Counted from the stretch's first letter, positions 1 to 7,573 are shown. The stretch: DNA of 33,356 nt from Actinobacteria bacterium UBA2184 (GCA_002328745.1 DCVQ01000021.1:4215-37570), one strand, 5' to 3'. The notes: generated by a model not told the origin, from the letters alone. Numbers and translations: made by a program.

Positions 1-264
1 GGCGCCGAGATGGGCCGCCGCGAGTGGTACCGCGAGGGTCGCGTGCCGCTTCACACCCTGCGTGCCCGTATCGACTACGGCACGGCCGACGCGGTGACCA
101 CGTTCGGCGTGGTCGGCGTGAAGGTCTGGATCTACAAGGGTGAAAGGCTCCCGGGTCAGCCCATCGACTACATCGATGAGAGTCCTGCCCCCGATCGTCC
201 CCGTTCAGATCGCGACCGGCCGCGTCCCAACCGGCGTCGCGAAGGTGCCGGAAGGAGGGGCTAG
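1..264 (+). CDS. rpsC: 30S ribosomal protein S3, C-terminal part (gene starts before the window)
   Basis: The first 264 bases read in frame from base 1 as the end of ribosomal protein S3, a small-subunit head protein near the mRNA entry channel. The stretch begins GAEMGRREWYREGRVPLHTL, which is the conserved S3 C-terminal region, and continues through the YGTADAVTTFGVVGVKVWIYKGE block. A very basic tail rich in Arg and Pro follows, and the stop is TAG at 262-264. The N-terminal KH-domain part lies outside the window. The ribosome binding site of rplP lies within its last codons, so the two genes are tightly linked in the S10 operon. Confidence 0.96.
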   Translation, partial: GAEMGRREWYREGRVPLHTLRARIDYGTADAVTTFGVVGVKVWIYKGERLPGQPIDYIDESPAPDRPRSDRDRPRPNRRREGAGRRG

Positions 265-267
265 CAG

Positions 268-693
268 ATGCTGCTTCCCAAGCGTGTCAAGCACCGCAAG
301 GTGATGCGCGGCTCCCGAAAGGGCATCGCCAAAGGTGGCACCGAGATCGCATTCGGCGAGTTCGGCCTCAAGGCCCTCGAGCCGGCGTGGATCACCAACC
401 GCCAGATCGAGGCGGCTCGTGTCGCGATGACGCGGTACATGAAGCGTGGCGGTAAGGTCTGGATCAACATCTTCCCGGACAAGCCCGTGACGCAGAAGCC
501 CGCCGAGACCCGTATGGGTTCCGGCAAGGGCAATCCCGAGAAGTGGGTGGCGGTCGTCAAGCCCGGCCGCATCATGTTCGAGATCGCGGGCGTGAGCGAA
601 GAGGTCGCCAAGGAAGCCATGCGCCTCGCGGCGCAGAAGCTGCCGATCAAGTGCAAGTTCGTGACCCGTGCCGATAGTGGCGGTGAAGGATAA
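268..693 (+). CDS. rplP: 50S ribosomal protein L16
   Basis: L16 is a large-subunit protein next to the tRNA A-site and peptidyl transferase region. The 141-residue product has the usual length and starts MLLPKRVKHRKVMRG, with the conserved FGEFGLKALEPAWIT and FPDKPVTQKPAETRMGSGKG segments. The ATG at 268 follows a good ribosome binding site (GGAGGGG, 254-260) placed 7 bases upstream, and lies three bases after the rpsC stop. It ends immediately before the rpmC start codon, with no spacer, which is typical of the S10 operon order rpsC-rplP-rpmC-rpsQ. Confidence 0.98.
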   Translation: MLLPKRVKHRKVMRGSRKGIAKGGTEIAFGEFGLKALEPAWITNRQIEAARVAMTRYMKRGGKVWINIFPDKPVTQKPAETRMGSGKGNPEKWVAVVKPGRIMFEIAGVSEEVAKEAMRLAAQKLPIKCKFVTRADSGGEG

Positions 694-903
694 ATGAAGG
701 CTACAGACATCAAGAACCTGGCGGAGACCGAGATCGCCGACAAGCTGAAGGAGCGCAGGACCGAGTTGTTCAACCTGCGGTTCCAGCTTGCCACCGGCCA
801 GCTCGACAACCCGCACCGGATCGGTCTTGTGAAGAAGGACATCGCACGCCTGCACACCGAGCTCCGCACCCGCGAGATCGCGGCCGCGAAGCCCCAGGCG
901 TAA
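694..903 (+). CDS. rpmC: 50S ribosomal protein L29
   Basis: L29 is a small helical protein at the exit of the ribosomal peptide tunnel, part of the docking site for trigger factor and SRP. The 69-residue product shows the family pattern: the motif LFNLRFQLATGQLDNPHRI sits between two helices rich in charged residues (MKATDIKNLAETEIADKLKE at the start). The ATG follows the rplP stop TAA directly, with GAAGGA at 685-690 as ribosome binding site, so translation of the two is probably coupled. The C-terminus is slightly Ala/Lys-extended, which is common. Confidence 0.97.
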   Translation: MKATDIKNLAETEIADKLKERRTELFNLRFQLATGQLDNPHRIGLVKKDIARLHTELRTREIAAAKPQA

Positions 904-918
904 GTAGGAGGACGGTAG

Positions 919-1179
919 ATGAGCACCGAGCGCAACAGCCGCAAGGAGCGCCAGGGCGTCGTGGTTTCGGCCGCAGGCGACAAGACCTGCGTCGTCAAGG
1001 TCGAGGCCCGCAAGCGTCACCCGCTCTACGGCAAGATGATCACGCGTAGCACGAAGTTCCACGCCCACGATGAGAACAACGAGTGCGGCGTGGGCGACGT
1101 GGTCCGGATCATGGAGACCCGGCCCATGTCGAAGTTGAAGCACTGGCGCCTCGTCGAGATCGTCGAGAAGGCCAAGTAG
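919..1179 (+). CDS. rpsQ: 30S ribosomal protein S17
   Basis: S17 is a primary 16S rRNA binding protein of the OB-fold type. The 86-residue product carries the conserved RKERQGVVVSAAGDKTCVV and HPLYGKMITRSTKFHAHDE segments, followed by the GDVVRIMETRPMSKLKHWRL block. Its start ATG is preceded by AGGAGG at 907-912. It is the last gene of the S10 operon in many bacteria. The next 79 bases before rplN contain a small hairpin (1214-1228) but no obvious terminator or strong promoter, so transcription probably continues into the spc genes. Confidence 0.97.
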   Translation: MSTERNSRKERQGVVVSAAGDKTCVVKVEARKRHPLYGKMITRSTKFHAHDENNECGVGDVVRIMETRPMSKLKHWRLVEIVEKAK

Positions 1180-1258
1180 CAGGACTTTGTAGGAGCAGAC
1201 GACGGTCCTCTCGGCGGCGATATGCCGCGCGACGACCGGTCAGGCAACGGAGGAAGCA

Positions 1259-1627
1259 ATGATCCAGCAGGAGACGCGGCTCAAGGTAGCCGACAACTCC
1301 GGAGCGCGTAGGGTGGCCTGTATCAAGGTCCTCGGCGGCACTCGCCGCCGGTACGCCTACGTCGGCGACACCATCGTGTGCGCCGTCAAGGAGGCCATCC
1401 CGAACGGCACCGTGAAGAAGGGCGACGTCGTCCGCGCGGTCGTCGTGCGCACCAAGAAGGAAGTCCGCCGTCCCGACGGCAGCTACATCCGCTTCGACGA
1501 GAACGCGGCCGTCATCATCGACACCCAGGGCAACCCCCGCGGCACCCGTATCTTCGGGCCTGTGGCGCGCGAACTGCGCGATCGCAAGTTCATGAAGATC
1601 GTGTCGCTCGCGCCCGAGGTCCTCTAG
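1259..1627 (+). CDS. rplN: 50S ribosomal protein L14
   Basis: L14 binds 23S rRNA and forms an intersubunit bridge; it is also the docking surface for RsfS. The product is 122 residues, the standard length, and begins MIQQETRLKVADNSGARRVA, the family hallmark, ending RELRDRKFMKIVSLAPEVL. A CGGAGGAAG ribosome binding site sits at 1249-1257 immediately upstream of the ATG. This is classically the first gene of the spc operon. It lies 79 bases after rpsQ and 15 bases before rplX. Confidence 0.98.
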   Translation: MIQQETRLKVADNSGARRVACIKVLGGTRRRYAYVGDTIVCAVKEAIPNGTVKKGDVVRAVVVRTKKEVRRPDGSYIRFDENAAVIIDTQGNPRGTRIFGPVARELRDRKFMKIVSLAPEVL

Positions 1628-1642
1628 GAGGGACAGAACAGC

Positions 1643-1966
1643 ATGGCGAAGTCTCTGACCATCCGTAAGGGCGACCGCGTGCGCGTCATCGCCGGCAAGG
1701 ACAAGGGCAAAGAGGGCAAGGTCCTCCGCTCGATGCCGGAGAAGGAGCGCGTGGTCGTCGAGAACGTCAGCATGATCAAGAAGCATGCCCGCCCGACCCA
1801 GAAGAACCCCCAGGGCGGCATCATCGAGATGGAAGGCACCATCCACGTCTCCAACGTGATGCTCATGTGCCCGTCCTGCGGCCAGCCCACGCGTGTGGGC
1901 CGTCGTCGTGACGATGGCACCCGTATCCGTACGTGCAAGAAGTGCGGCAAGGACATCGACAAGTAG
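1643..1966 (+). CDS. rplX: 50S ribosomal protein L24 with C-terminal zinc ribbon
   Basis: L24 is one of the first proteins to bind 23S rRNA during assembly. The 107-residue product begins with a KOW motif (KGDRVRVIAGKDKGKEGKV, about residues 9-27). Its C-terminal part has two cysteine pairs, C76/C79 (CPSC) and C98/C101 (CKKC), which form a likely zinc ribbon. That ribbon is known in many bacterial L24 proteins but is absent from the E. coli form. Start ATG with an AGGAGG-like site (1627-1632). Spc operon, between rplN and rplE. Confidence 0.97.
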   Translation: MAKSLTIRKGDRVRVIAGKDKGKEGKVLRSMPEKERVVVENVSMIKKHARPTQKNPQGGIIEMEGTIHVSNVMLMCPSCGQPTRVGRRRDDGTRIRTCKKCGKDIDK

Positions 1967-2039
1967 TCGGACGCAGTCCGGCTCGAAGTCCCGTCGGGTC
2001 GGAAATCCGCCGGGCGAAGACCAAACGGAGGTACATCGA

Positions 2040-2582
2040 GTGGCACCTAGGTTCAAGGAGAAGTATCGCGCGGAGGTGGTCCCGGCGCTGATGGAACGCT
2101 TCGGGTACAGCAACGTGCACCAGGCTCCCCGCCTGGAGAAGATCGTAGTGAACATGGGCGTCGGAGCGGCCACCCAGGATGCCAAGCTCCTGGAGCACGC
2201 CGTGAGCGATCTCGCGATCGTCACGGGTCAGAAGCCCGCGATCACCAAGGCCAAGAAGTCCATCGCGAGCTTCAAGCTGCGACAGGGCATGTCCGTGGGC
2301 TGCAAAGTGACCCTGCGTGGCGACCGGATGTGGGAGTTCTTCGACCGCCTGCTGTCGACAGCGCTGCCTCGTATCCGCGACTTCCGCGGCGTGAGCGCGA
2401 CCGCTTTCGACGGCCGCGGCAACTATTCGCTCGGCGTCACCGAGCAGCTGATCTTCCCCGAGATCGACTACGACAAGGTCGACAAGATCCGGGGCATGGA
2501 CATCACGTTCGTCACGAGTGCGAATACCGACGAGGAATGCCGGGCTCTCCTCGAGCAGTTCGGGTTCCCGTTCAAGAAGTAG
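2040..2582 (+). CDS. rplE: 50S ribosomal protein L5
   Basis: L5 binds 5S rRNA and contacts the P-site tRNA. I place the start at GTG 2040, just after the ribosome binding site ACGGAGGT (about 2025-2032), giving 180 residues, the normal L5 size. The reading frame stays open upstream to 1893, but that extension has no family similarity. Conserved segments include KIVVNMGVGAATQDAK near residue 37, GQKPAITKAKKSIASFKLR near residue 65, and the end segment NTDEECRALLEQFGFPFKK. It is followed by rpsN after 50 bases. Confidence 0.97.
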   Translation: MAPRFKEKYRAEVVPALMERFGYSNVHQAPRLEKIVVNMGVGAATQDAKLLEHAVSDLAIVTGQKPAITKAKKSIASFKLRQGMSVGCKVTLRGDRMWEFFDRLLSTALPRIRDFRGVSATAFDGRGNYSLGVTEQLIFPEIDYDKVDKIRGMDITFVTSANTDEECRALLEQFGFPFKK

Positions 2583-2632
2583 AGACGAGACGGGACGCGC
2601 CGCGGGCCGTCTCCCGCAAGGAGGTCACTGAA

Positions 2633-2818
2633 GTGGCAAAGAAGTCGATGATCGCCAAGGCCAAGCGCACGCCGAAGTTCGGTGTCCGTGCGGTGAACCG
2701 CTGCAACCGCTGCGGCCGCCCGCGCGCGTTCTACCGGCAGTTCGGTCTGTGCCGCGTGTGCGTGCGCGAGCTGGCGAGCCGCGGCGAGCTGCCCGGCGTC
2801 CGTAAGGCGAGCTGGTAG
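2633..2818 (+). CDS. rpsN: 30S ribosomal protein S14, zinc-binding (type Z) form
   Basis: This is a 61-residue S14 of the short, zinc-dependent type, with the four cysteines C24, C27, C40 and C43 (CNRCGRP and CRVCVREL). The start is GTG 2633, seven or so bases after AAGGAGGT at 2619-2626; the reading frame upstream is only the out-of-register continuation of the rplE region. S14 is a late-assembling protein of the 30S head. A zinc-free long S14 paralogue (the alternative form used under zinc limitation in some bacteria) is not present in this window. Confidence 0.97.
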   Translation: MAKKSMIAKAKRTPKFGVRAVNRCNRCGRPRAFYRQFGLCRVCVRELASRGELPGVRKASW

Positions 2819-2920
2819 GCCTTACCCACGCCAGGCGACCGCCCCGTCAGGCGCGTCGGCCACGGGCCGGGGCGAACCGACGGGTCGGACGGTCGTTCGA
2901 ATCATAGGAGGAACAAAGAC

Positions 2921-3319
2921 ATGAGCATGACCGATCCCATCGCAGACATGCTGACGCGTGTTCGCAACTCGAACAACGCGTTCCAGCAGAGCACCACGAT
3001 GCCTGCTTCGAAGAAGCTCATCGCGATCGCGAAGATCATGAAGGACGAGGGCTACATCGAGGACTACCAGGTGAACCCGGGCGACCCCCAGGACACCCTC
3101 TCGATCACTCTCAAGTACGGCCCCAAGAAGGAGCGCACCATCACCGGCATCCGGCGCATCAGCAAGCCGGGTCTTCGCGTGTACGCGAAGAAGGACGAGC
3201 TGCCCCGCGTTCTGGGCGGTCTCGGCATCGCCGTGATCTCCACCTCGAAGGGCGTCATGACCGAGAAGCAGGCCCGCGCCGCCGGTGTCGGTGGCGAGGT
3301 CATCGCCTACATCTGGTAA
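2921..3319 (+). CDS. rpsH: 30S ribosomal protein S8
   Basis: S8 binds 16S rRNA helix 21 and, in E. coli, is the translational repressor of the spc operon. The product is 132 residues and shows MTDPIADMLTRVRNSN at the start and the C-terminal RVLGGLGIAVISTSKGVMT plus GGEVIAYIW signatures. ATG 2921 is preceded by AGGAGGAAC at 2906-2914. A 102-base spacer separates it from rpsN. That spacer is GC-rich, with complementary CGCCCCG and CGGGGCG blocks (2839-2845 and 2868-2874), and could form a structured leader. Confidence 0.98.
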   Translation: MSMTDPIADMLTRVRNSNNAFQQSTTMPASKKLIAIAKIMKDEGYIEDYQVNPGDPQDTLSITLKYGPKKERTITGIRRISKPGLRVYAKKDELPRVLGGLGIAVISTSKGVMTEKQARAAGVGGEVIAYIW

Positions 3320-3347
3320 CCGGACCGGAGACGAAAGGAGCAAAGCC

Positions 3348-3884
3348 GTGTCTCGTATCGGCAAGCAGCCTATCCCGGTCCCTGCCGGGGTGGACATCAC
3401 CATCGAGGGTTCGAGCGTGACGGTGAAGGGCCCGAAGGGCACTCTCAACCAGTCGTTCGACCCGGACATGCAACTCACGCTGGAGGACGGCGCCATCCAC
3501 GTGCGCCGGCCTACCGATGAGCGCCGCCACCGCAGCCTTCACGGGCTGACCCGCACGCTCATCGCGAACATGGTCGTCGGCGTGTCCGAGGGCTACCGCA
3601 AGGACATGGAGATCGTCGGTGTCGGCTACCGCGCGGTCCTCAAGGGCACCGACCTCGACCTGTCGCTCGGTCTGAGCCACCCGCTGGTCATCAAGCCGGA
3701 GGAGGGCATCACGTTCGAGGTGCCCGCGCCCAACCGCATCTCGGTCATCGGCATCGACAAGCAGCGCGTCGGTCAGGTTGCGGCCGAGATCCGCAAGCAC
3801 CGTCCGCCGGAGCCCTACAAGGGCAAGGGCATCCGCTACGCGGGCGAGCACGTTCGCCGCAAGGTGGGCAAGGCCGCGAAGTAA
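3348..3884 (+). CDS. rplF: 50S ribosomal protein L6
   Basis: L6 lies near the factor-binding site of the 50S subunit. The start is taken as GTG 3348 after GAAAGGAG (3333-3340). This gives 178 residues beginning MSRIGKQPIPVPAGV, the standard L6 N-terminus; the open frame upstream to 3285 overlaps rpsH and has no L6 similarity. Two similar L6 domains follow, with the conserved KHRPPEPYKGKGIRYAGE segment near the C-terminus. Spc operon, 28 bases after rpsH. Confidence 0.97.
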   Translation: MSRIGKQPIPVPAGVDITIEGSSVTVKGPKGTLNQSFDPDMQLTLEDGAIHVRRPTDERRHRSLHGLTRTLIANMVVGVSEGYRKDMEIVGVGYRAVLKGTDLDLSLGLSHPLVIKPEEGITFEVPAPNRISVIGIDKQRVGQVAAEIRKHRPPEPYKGKGIRYAGEHVRRKVGKAAK

Positions 3885-3938
3885 AGTGACCGAACGCGTC
3901 GGCGACGCCGGCGTGAGACGAAGGAGCTAGGACCGATC

Positions 3939-4307
3939 ATGGACAAGACGAAAGCGAAGGCAGCAGGTCTGGCCCGCCGCCAGCGCCGGGTCCGCGGGAA
4001 GGTGAGCGGCACCGCCGATCGCCCGCGCCTGCGGGTCGTTCGCAGCAATCTGCACATCTACGCGCAGCTCATCGATGATGTCGCGGGTGTCACCCTGGCA
4101 TCTGCGTCGTCGATCGATGGCGATCTGCGCTCGGCGCTCAAGTCCGGTGCCGACACCGACGCGGCCAAGGCCGTCGGCGAGGCCATCGGGCGCCGCGCAC
4201 TCGAGGCCGGCATCACCGAGGTCGTCTTCGACCGCGGTGGACGGCTCTACCACGGTCGCGTTGCCGCTCTCGCCGAGGGCGCTCGCGACGCCGGCCTGAA
4301 GTTCTAA
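3939..4307 (+). CDS. rplR: 50S ribosomal protein L18
   Basis: L18 brings 5S rRNA into the large subunit together with L5. The product has 122 residues with a basic N-terminus (RRQRRVRGKVSGTADRPRLR, residues 13-32), then VVRSNLHIYAQLIDD and the C-terminal pattern DRGGRLYHGRVAALAEGARD. ATG 3939 follows AAGGAG at 3921-3926 with 12 bases between. It sits in the expected place between rplF and rpsE, with 13 bases to rpsE. Confidence 0.97.
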   Translation: MDKTKAKAAGLARRQRRVRGKVSGTADRPRLRVVRSNLHIYAQLIDDVAGVTLASASSIDGDLRSALKSGADTDAAKAVGEAIGRRALEAGITEVVFDRGGRLYHGRVAALAEGARDAGLKF

Positions 4308-4320
4308 GGGAGGACGAATC

Positions 4321-4833
4321 ATGGCGTATGACAGCAACGCTCCCGTTTCCGAGATCCAGGAGCGCGTGGTCTACATCAACCGCGTGGCCAAGGTCGTCAA
4401 GGGCGGCCGCCGCTTCTCGCTCACGGCGCTCGTCGTCGTTGGCGATGGCAACGGACGCGTCGGTGTCGGCATGGGCAAAGCGGCCGAGGTGCCCGTCGCC
4501 ATCAAGAAGGGCATCGAGGACGCCAAGAAGAACATGTTCACGTTCCCGATGTCCGGCACGACCATTCCTCACACGGTGACCGGTCACTACGGTGCCGGTA
4601 AGGTCCTGCTGAAGCCGGCCTCTCCCGGTACCGGCGTCATCGCCGGCGGACCGGTGCGCGCGCTGCTCGAGCTCGGCGGCGTGAAAGACGTGCTGAGCAA
4701 GTCGCTCGGCACGAGCAACGCGCTGAACATCGTGAAGGCGGCCGCGGAGGGTCTGCAGCAGCTCAAGAGCCCGGAGGAGGTCGCGCGCAGCCGCGGCAAG
4801 TCCGTGGGCGAGATCTACGGCAAGAAGGGTTAG
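4321..4833 (+). CDS. rpsE: 30S ribosomal protein S5
   Basis: S5 lies at the mRNA entry channel and influences decoding accuracy. The product has 170 residues. It has a double-stranded-RNA-binding-like N-terminal domain (INRVAKVVKGGRRFSLTALV, residues 20-39, then GDGNGRVGVGMGKAAEVPVA) and a C-terminal domain with GTGVIAGGPVRALLELGG. The start ATG follows GGGAGGACG (4308-4316). It is seven bases from rpmD, the normal spc neighbour. Confidence 0.98.
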   Translation: MAYDSNAPVSEIQERVVYINRVAKVVKGGRRFSLTALVVVGDGNGRVGVGMGKAAEVPVAIKKGIEDAKKNMFTFPMSGTTIPHTVTGHYGAGKVLLKPASPGTGVIAGGPVRALLELGGVKDVLSKSLGTSNALNIVKAAAEGLQQLKSPEEVARSRGKSVGEIYGKKG

Positions 4834-4840
4834 GCGAACC

Positions 4841-5029
4841 ATGGCAGTCGAGAAGAAGATCCGTGTCACCCAGGTCAAGAGCGCGATCGGTTGTCCGAAG
4901 GACCAGAAGGCGACCGTCCGTGCGCTCGGCCTGAAGCGCATGAACGACACCGTGGAGCAGGTCGATTCTCCGGCCGTTCGCGGCATGGTGTTCAAGGTCA
5001 AGCACCTCGTCCGCGTGGACGAGGTATAG
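4841..5029 (+). CDS. rpmD: 50S ribosomal protein L30
   Basis: L30 is a small 23S rRNA-binding protein, present in many but not all bacteria. The 62-residue product has the typical IRVTQVKSAIGCPKDQKATV start (residues 7-26) and the ALGLKRMNDTVEQVDSPAVRG core, ending KVKHLVRVDEV. The ATG at 4841 has only a weak ribosome binding site, in the last rpsE codons (AAGAAGGG, 4823-4830), so coupling to rpsE translation is likely. The 91 bases after its stop carry three GC-rich hairpins, listed separately. Confidence 0.97.
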   Translation: MAVEKKIRVTQVKSAIGCPKDQKATVRALGLKRMNDTVEQVDSPAVRGMVFKVKHLVRVDEV

Positions 5030-5099
5030 CGGGGCGCGTGCCCCGACAGTCGGAGTCAGCCGGCGGCGAGCGGCCGGCAGCCCGGGACCGGGTCCCGGG
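5030..5099 (+). other. Tandem GC-rich hairpins in the rpmD-rplO spacer
   Basis: Three inverted repeats lie end to end between rpmD and rplO. The first is CGGGGC (5030-5035) with GCCCCG (5040-5045), loop of 4. The second is GCCGGC (5059-5064) with GCCGGC (5073-5078). The third is CCCGGGA (5081-5087) with TCCCGGG (5093-5099), loop of 5. No T-run follows, so they do not look like intrinsic terminators. They may be RNA processing or attenuation structures within the operon; the function is unknown. Confidence 0.5.
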
Positions 5100-5120
5100 T
5101 GAAGCGAACAAGGAGATACG

Positions 5121-5567
5121 ATGCAACTGAACGACCTCTTCCCCTCACCGGGATCCCGCACCTCCCGCAAGCGGGTCGGACGCGGTAACGGCAGCGGGCA
5201 CGGCTCCACCGCCGGTCGCGGCGACAAGGGCCAGAACTCGCGTGCCGGCGGCGGCAAGGGCCCCGGTTTCGAGGGCGGCCAGAACCCGCTGCACATGCGC
5301 ATGCCGAAGCTCGGCGGGTTCAAGAACCGCAACCGCGTCGAGTACGCGGTCGTGAACGTCGGCCGCCTCGACGAGCTCTTCGCCAAGGGCGAGACCGTCG
5401 ACGTGGACGCGCTGTTCGCCAGGGGCGTCATCAAGTCCAAGACCACGCCGGTGAAGGTCCTCGGCGATGGCGAGATCACCAAGGCGCTGACCGTGAAGGT
5501 CGACAAGGTGTCCGCGCCCGCCCGTACCAAGGTCGAAGCAGCGGGAGGGACGGTCGATCTGTCGTGA
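5121..5567 (+). CDS. rplO: 50S ribosomal protein L15
   Basis: L15 is a late-assembly protein that spans 23S rRNA domains. The product has 148 residues with the glycine-rich basic N-terminal extension (SRKRVGRGNGSGHGSTAGRG, residues 14-33, then GGGKGPGFEGGQNPL) and a C-terminal domain ending KVEAAGGTVDLS. ATG 5121 follows AAGGAG at 5110-5115. Its stop TGA overlaps the GTG start of secY in a GTGA (5564-5567), so secY is probably translated by coupled reinitiation. Confidence 0.98.
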   Translation: MQLNDLFPSPGSRTSRKRVGRGNGSGHGSTAGRGDKGQNSRAGGGKGPGFEGGQNPLHMRMPKLGGFKNRNRVEYAVVNVGRLDELFAKGETVDVDALFARGVIKSKTTPVKVLGDGEITKALTVKVDKVSAPARTKVEAAGGTVDLS

Positions 5568-6820
5568 TCGAGGCCATCCGTAACGCATTCCGGATCCCCG
5601 ATCTTCGGAAGAAGATCATCTTCACGCTCGGCGTCATAGCACTCTACCGCGTGGGGGCGCACGTCCCGGTTCCGGGCGTCGACCCCGAGGCGGTGACGAG
5701 CCTCGTCCAGGGGCAGAGCGCGCTTGGACTGCTCAACCTGTTCGCTGGCGGCGCGCTCGAGAACTTCGCCGTGTTCTCGCTCGGCATCATGCCGTACATC
5801 ACCGCGACGATCATCATGCAGTTGCTGCAGGCGGTCATCCCGGCGATCGAGCGGTGGTCGAAGGAAGGCGAGGCGGGACAGCGCAAGATCACGCAGACCG
5901 CGCGCTACATGACGCTCGGCATCGCGTTCATGGAGTCCATCGGCCTTCTGACGGTGTTCCAGTCCGAGCTGGCGGCGGCGGGTATCGTCTTCAGCTTCGC
6001 GACCAAGGCCGTGATCGTGATCAGCCTCATCGCCGGCACCGCAGCCATCATGTGGATGGGCGAGCTCATCACGCAGCGCGGCATCGGCAACGGCATGTCG
6101 CTGCTCATCTTCGCGAGCATCGTCGCGCGGTTCCCCCAGACGATCTTCAGCGCGTTCCAGTCGCAGGAGTGGTACTACTCGCTGGGTCTGCTGGTCGTCT
6201 CGCTGCTGGTCATCCCGGCCGTCGTGTTCATGGAGCGCGGACAGCGCCGTATCCCGGTGCAGTACGCCAAGCGCGTCGTCGGCCGCAGGGTCTACGGCGG
6301 CATGGGCACGTACATCCCGCTGAAGGTGAACGGCGCCAACGTCATCCCGATCATCTTCGCCTCGTCGATCCTCATGTTCCCGACGACGATCGCGACCTTC
6401 TTCCCCGACGTGGGGTGGCTGAAGTCGATCGCCGAAGGCCTCGCGAGCGGATGGCTCCACATCCTGTTCTATGCGGGCCTGATCGTGTTCTTCACCTACT
6501 TCTACACGGCGCTCGTCTTCAATCCGGTCGAGACGGCCGACAACCTGCGCAAGAATGGCGGATTCATCCCCGGTGTGCGTCCGGGCAGGGCCACGTCGCA
6601 GTACATCGAGAACGTGCTGAACCGCATCACGCTGCCCGGGGCGCTGTTCCTCGCGGCCATCGCGGTACTGCCGCAGGTGCTGTTCATGGGCACGGGAAAC
6701 CCGCTGGTCCAGGCGTTCGGCGGCACGTCGATCCTGATCATGGTCGGCGTCGCGCTGGAGACCATGCGCCAGCTCGAGAGCCAGCTGCAGATGCGGCACT
6801 ACGACGGGTTCTTCAAGTAG
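5564..6820 (+). CDS. secY: Preprotein translocase subunit SecY
   Basis: SecY is the channel-forming subunit of the SecYEG protein-export translocon in the cytoplasmic membrane. The 418-residue product shows about ten hydrophobic segments, the early GAHVPVPGVDPEAV region after TM1, the ISLIAGTAAIMWMGELITQR and GIGNGMSLLIFASI segments, and the cytosolic loop RGQRRIPVQYAKRVVGRRVY. The late segment is FIPGVRPGRATSQYIENVLN. The start is GTG 5564, overlapping the rplO stop by four bases, with GCGGGAGGGACGG (5541-5553) as ribosome binding region. Length is near the lower end for the family but nothing is missing. Confidence 0.98.
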   Translation: MIEAIRNAFRIPDLRKKIIFTLGVIALYRVGAHVPVPGVDPEAVTSLVQGQSALGLLNLFAGGALENFAVFSLGIMPYITATIIMQLLQAVIPAIERWSKEGEAGQRKITQTARYMTLGIAFMESIGLLTVFQSELAAAGIVFSFATKAVIVISLIAGTAAIMWMGELITQRGIGNGMSLLIFASIVARFPQTIFSAFQSQEWYYSLGLLVVSLLVIPAVVFMERGQRRIPVQYAKRVVGRRVYGGMGTYIPLKVNGANVIPIIFASSILMFPTTIATFFPDVGWLKSIAEGLASGWLHILFYAGLIVFFTYFYTALVFNPVETADNLRKNGGFIPGVRPGRATSQYIENVLNRITLPGALFLAAIAVLPQVLFMGTGNPLVQAFGGTSILIMVGVALETMRQLESQLQMRHYDGFFK

Positions 6821-6862
6821 GGAGACAGGCGCGTGCGCGCGTCTGTGAGCAAGGTCGCACCG

Positions 6863-6896
6863 GCCCCGGTATCCGCCACAGAGCGGATGCCGGGGC
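6863..6896 (+). other. Strong hairpin between secY and adk
   Basis: Bases 6863-6876 (GCCCCGGTATCCGC) pair with 6883-6896 (GCGGATGCCGGGGC) to form a 14-base-pair stem with one T:G wobble and a six-base loop (6877-6882). No T-run follows, and the adk ribosome binding site is 14 bases downstream. It could be an RNA processing site, a 3' stabiliser of the secY message, or a leader structure for adk. Confidence 0.6.
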
Positions 6897-6921
6897 GTCG
6901 GCGCACTGACGGGAGGATGCA

Positions 6922-7569
6922 ATGAACGTCATGCTTCTGGGGGCTCCGGGGGCCGGGAAGGGCACGCAGGCCGCCCGTATCGTCGAGGAGTTCGGCCTCG
7001 TCCATCTGTCCACGGGCGACATCCTGCGCAAGGCCGTCGCCGACGGCACGCCGCTCGGCATCGAGGCCAAGCGCCACATGGACGAGGGAGGCCTCGTTCC
7101 GGACGATGTCGTGATCGGCCTGGTGCGCGAGCGCATCATGCAACCTGACGCGGCCGAGCGCGGCGTCCTGTTCGACGGTTTCCCGCGCACGATCCCTCAG
7201 GCCGAGGCGCTCGATGAGGCGCTGTCCGCCAGCGGCCTGGCGCTCGACGCCGTGGTGAGCGTCGAGGTCGATCCCGAAGCGATCGTCGCGCGCATCACCT
7301 CCCGGCGGCAGTGCCGCGCCTGCGGGAAGATCTTCAACGTGATATCCGACGGTGACCTGGCTGCCTGCACCGAGTGTGGCGGAGAGGTCTACCAGCGTGA
7401 TGACGACACGGAGGCGGTCGTGCGCAAGCGGCTCGACGCCTACGAGGCCCAGACGAGCAAGCTCGTGCCGTACTACGCGGCTCAGGGCACCCTGCGCGCG
7501 GTCGACGGCAACCGTACGCCCGATGAGGTCTACGAGTCCGTGCGCGAGGCTCTGGCGGAGGTCGGCTAG
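6922..7569 (+). CDS. adk: Adenylate kinase, zinc-lid type
   Basis: Adenylate kinase interconverts ATP + AMP and two ADP and keeps the cytoplasmic adenylate pool in balance. The 215-residue product has the P-loop GAPGAGKG at residues 7-14, the AMP-binding STGDILR (30-36) and the DGFPRT segment (85-90). Its long lid holds four cysteines, C131, C134, C149 and C152, the zinc-binding lid found in Gram-positive and other bacteria. ATG 6922 follows GGGAGGATG at 6911-6919. Its place between secY and map is the classic spc arrangement. Confidence 0.98.
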   Translation: MNVMLLGAPGAGKGTQAARIVEEFGLVHLSTGDILRKAVADGTPLGIEAKRHMDEGGLVPDDVVIGLVRERIMQPDAAERGVLFDGFPRTIPQAEALDEALSASGLALDAVVSVEVDPEAIVARITSRRQCRACGKIFNVISDGDLAACTECGGEVYQRDDDTEAVVRKRLDAYEAQTSKLVPYYAAQGTLRAVDGNRTPDEVYESVREALAEVG

Positions 7570-7573
7570 CACC

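Noticed and set aside
2895..2903. GTTCGAATC, resembling a tRNA T-loop, in the rpsN-rpsH spacer
   Set aside because: No matching acceptor, D or anticodon stems surround it; the region is the leader of rpsH.
4763..6922. A 719-codon open frame on the minus strand across rpmD, rplO and secY
   Set aside because: It is the antisense shadow of three certain genes in GC-rich DNA; its translation is low-complexity (Arg, Asp, His rich) with no domain similarity.
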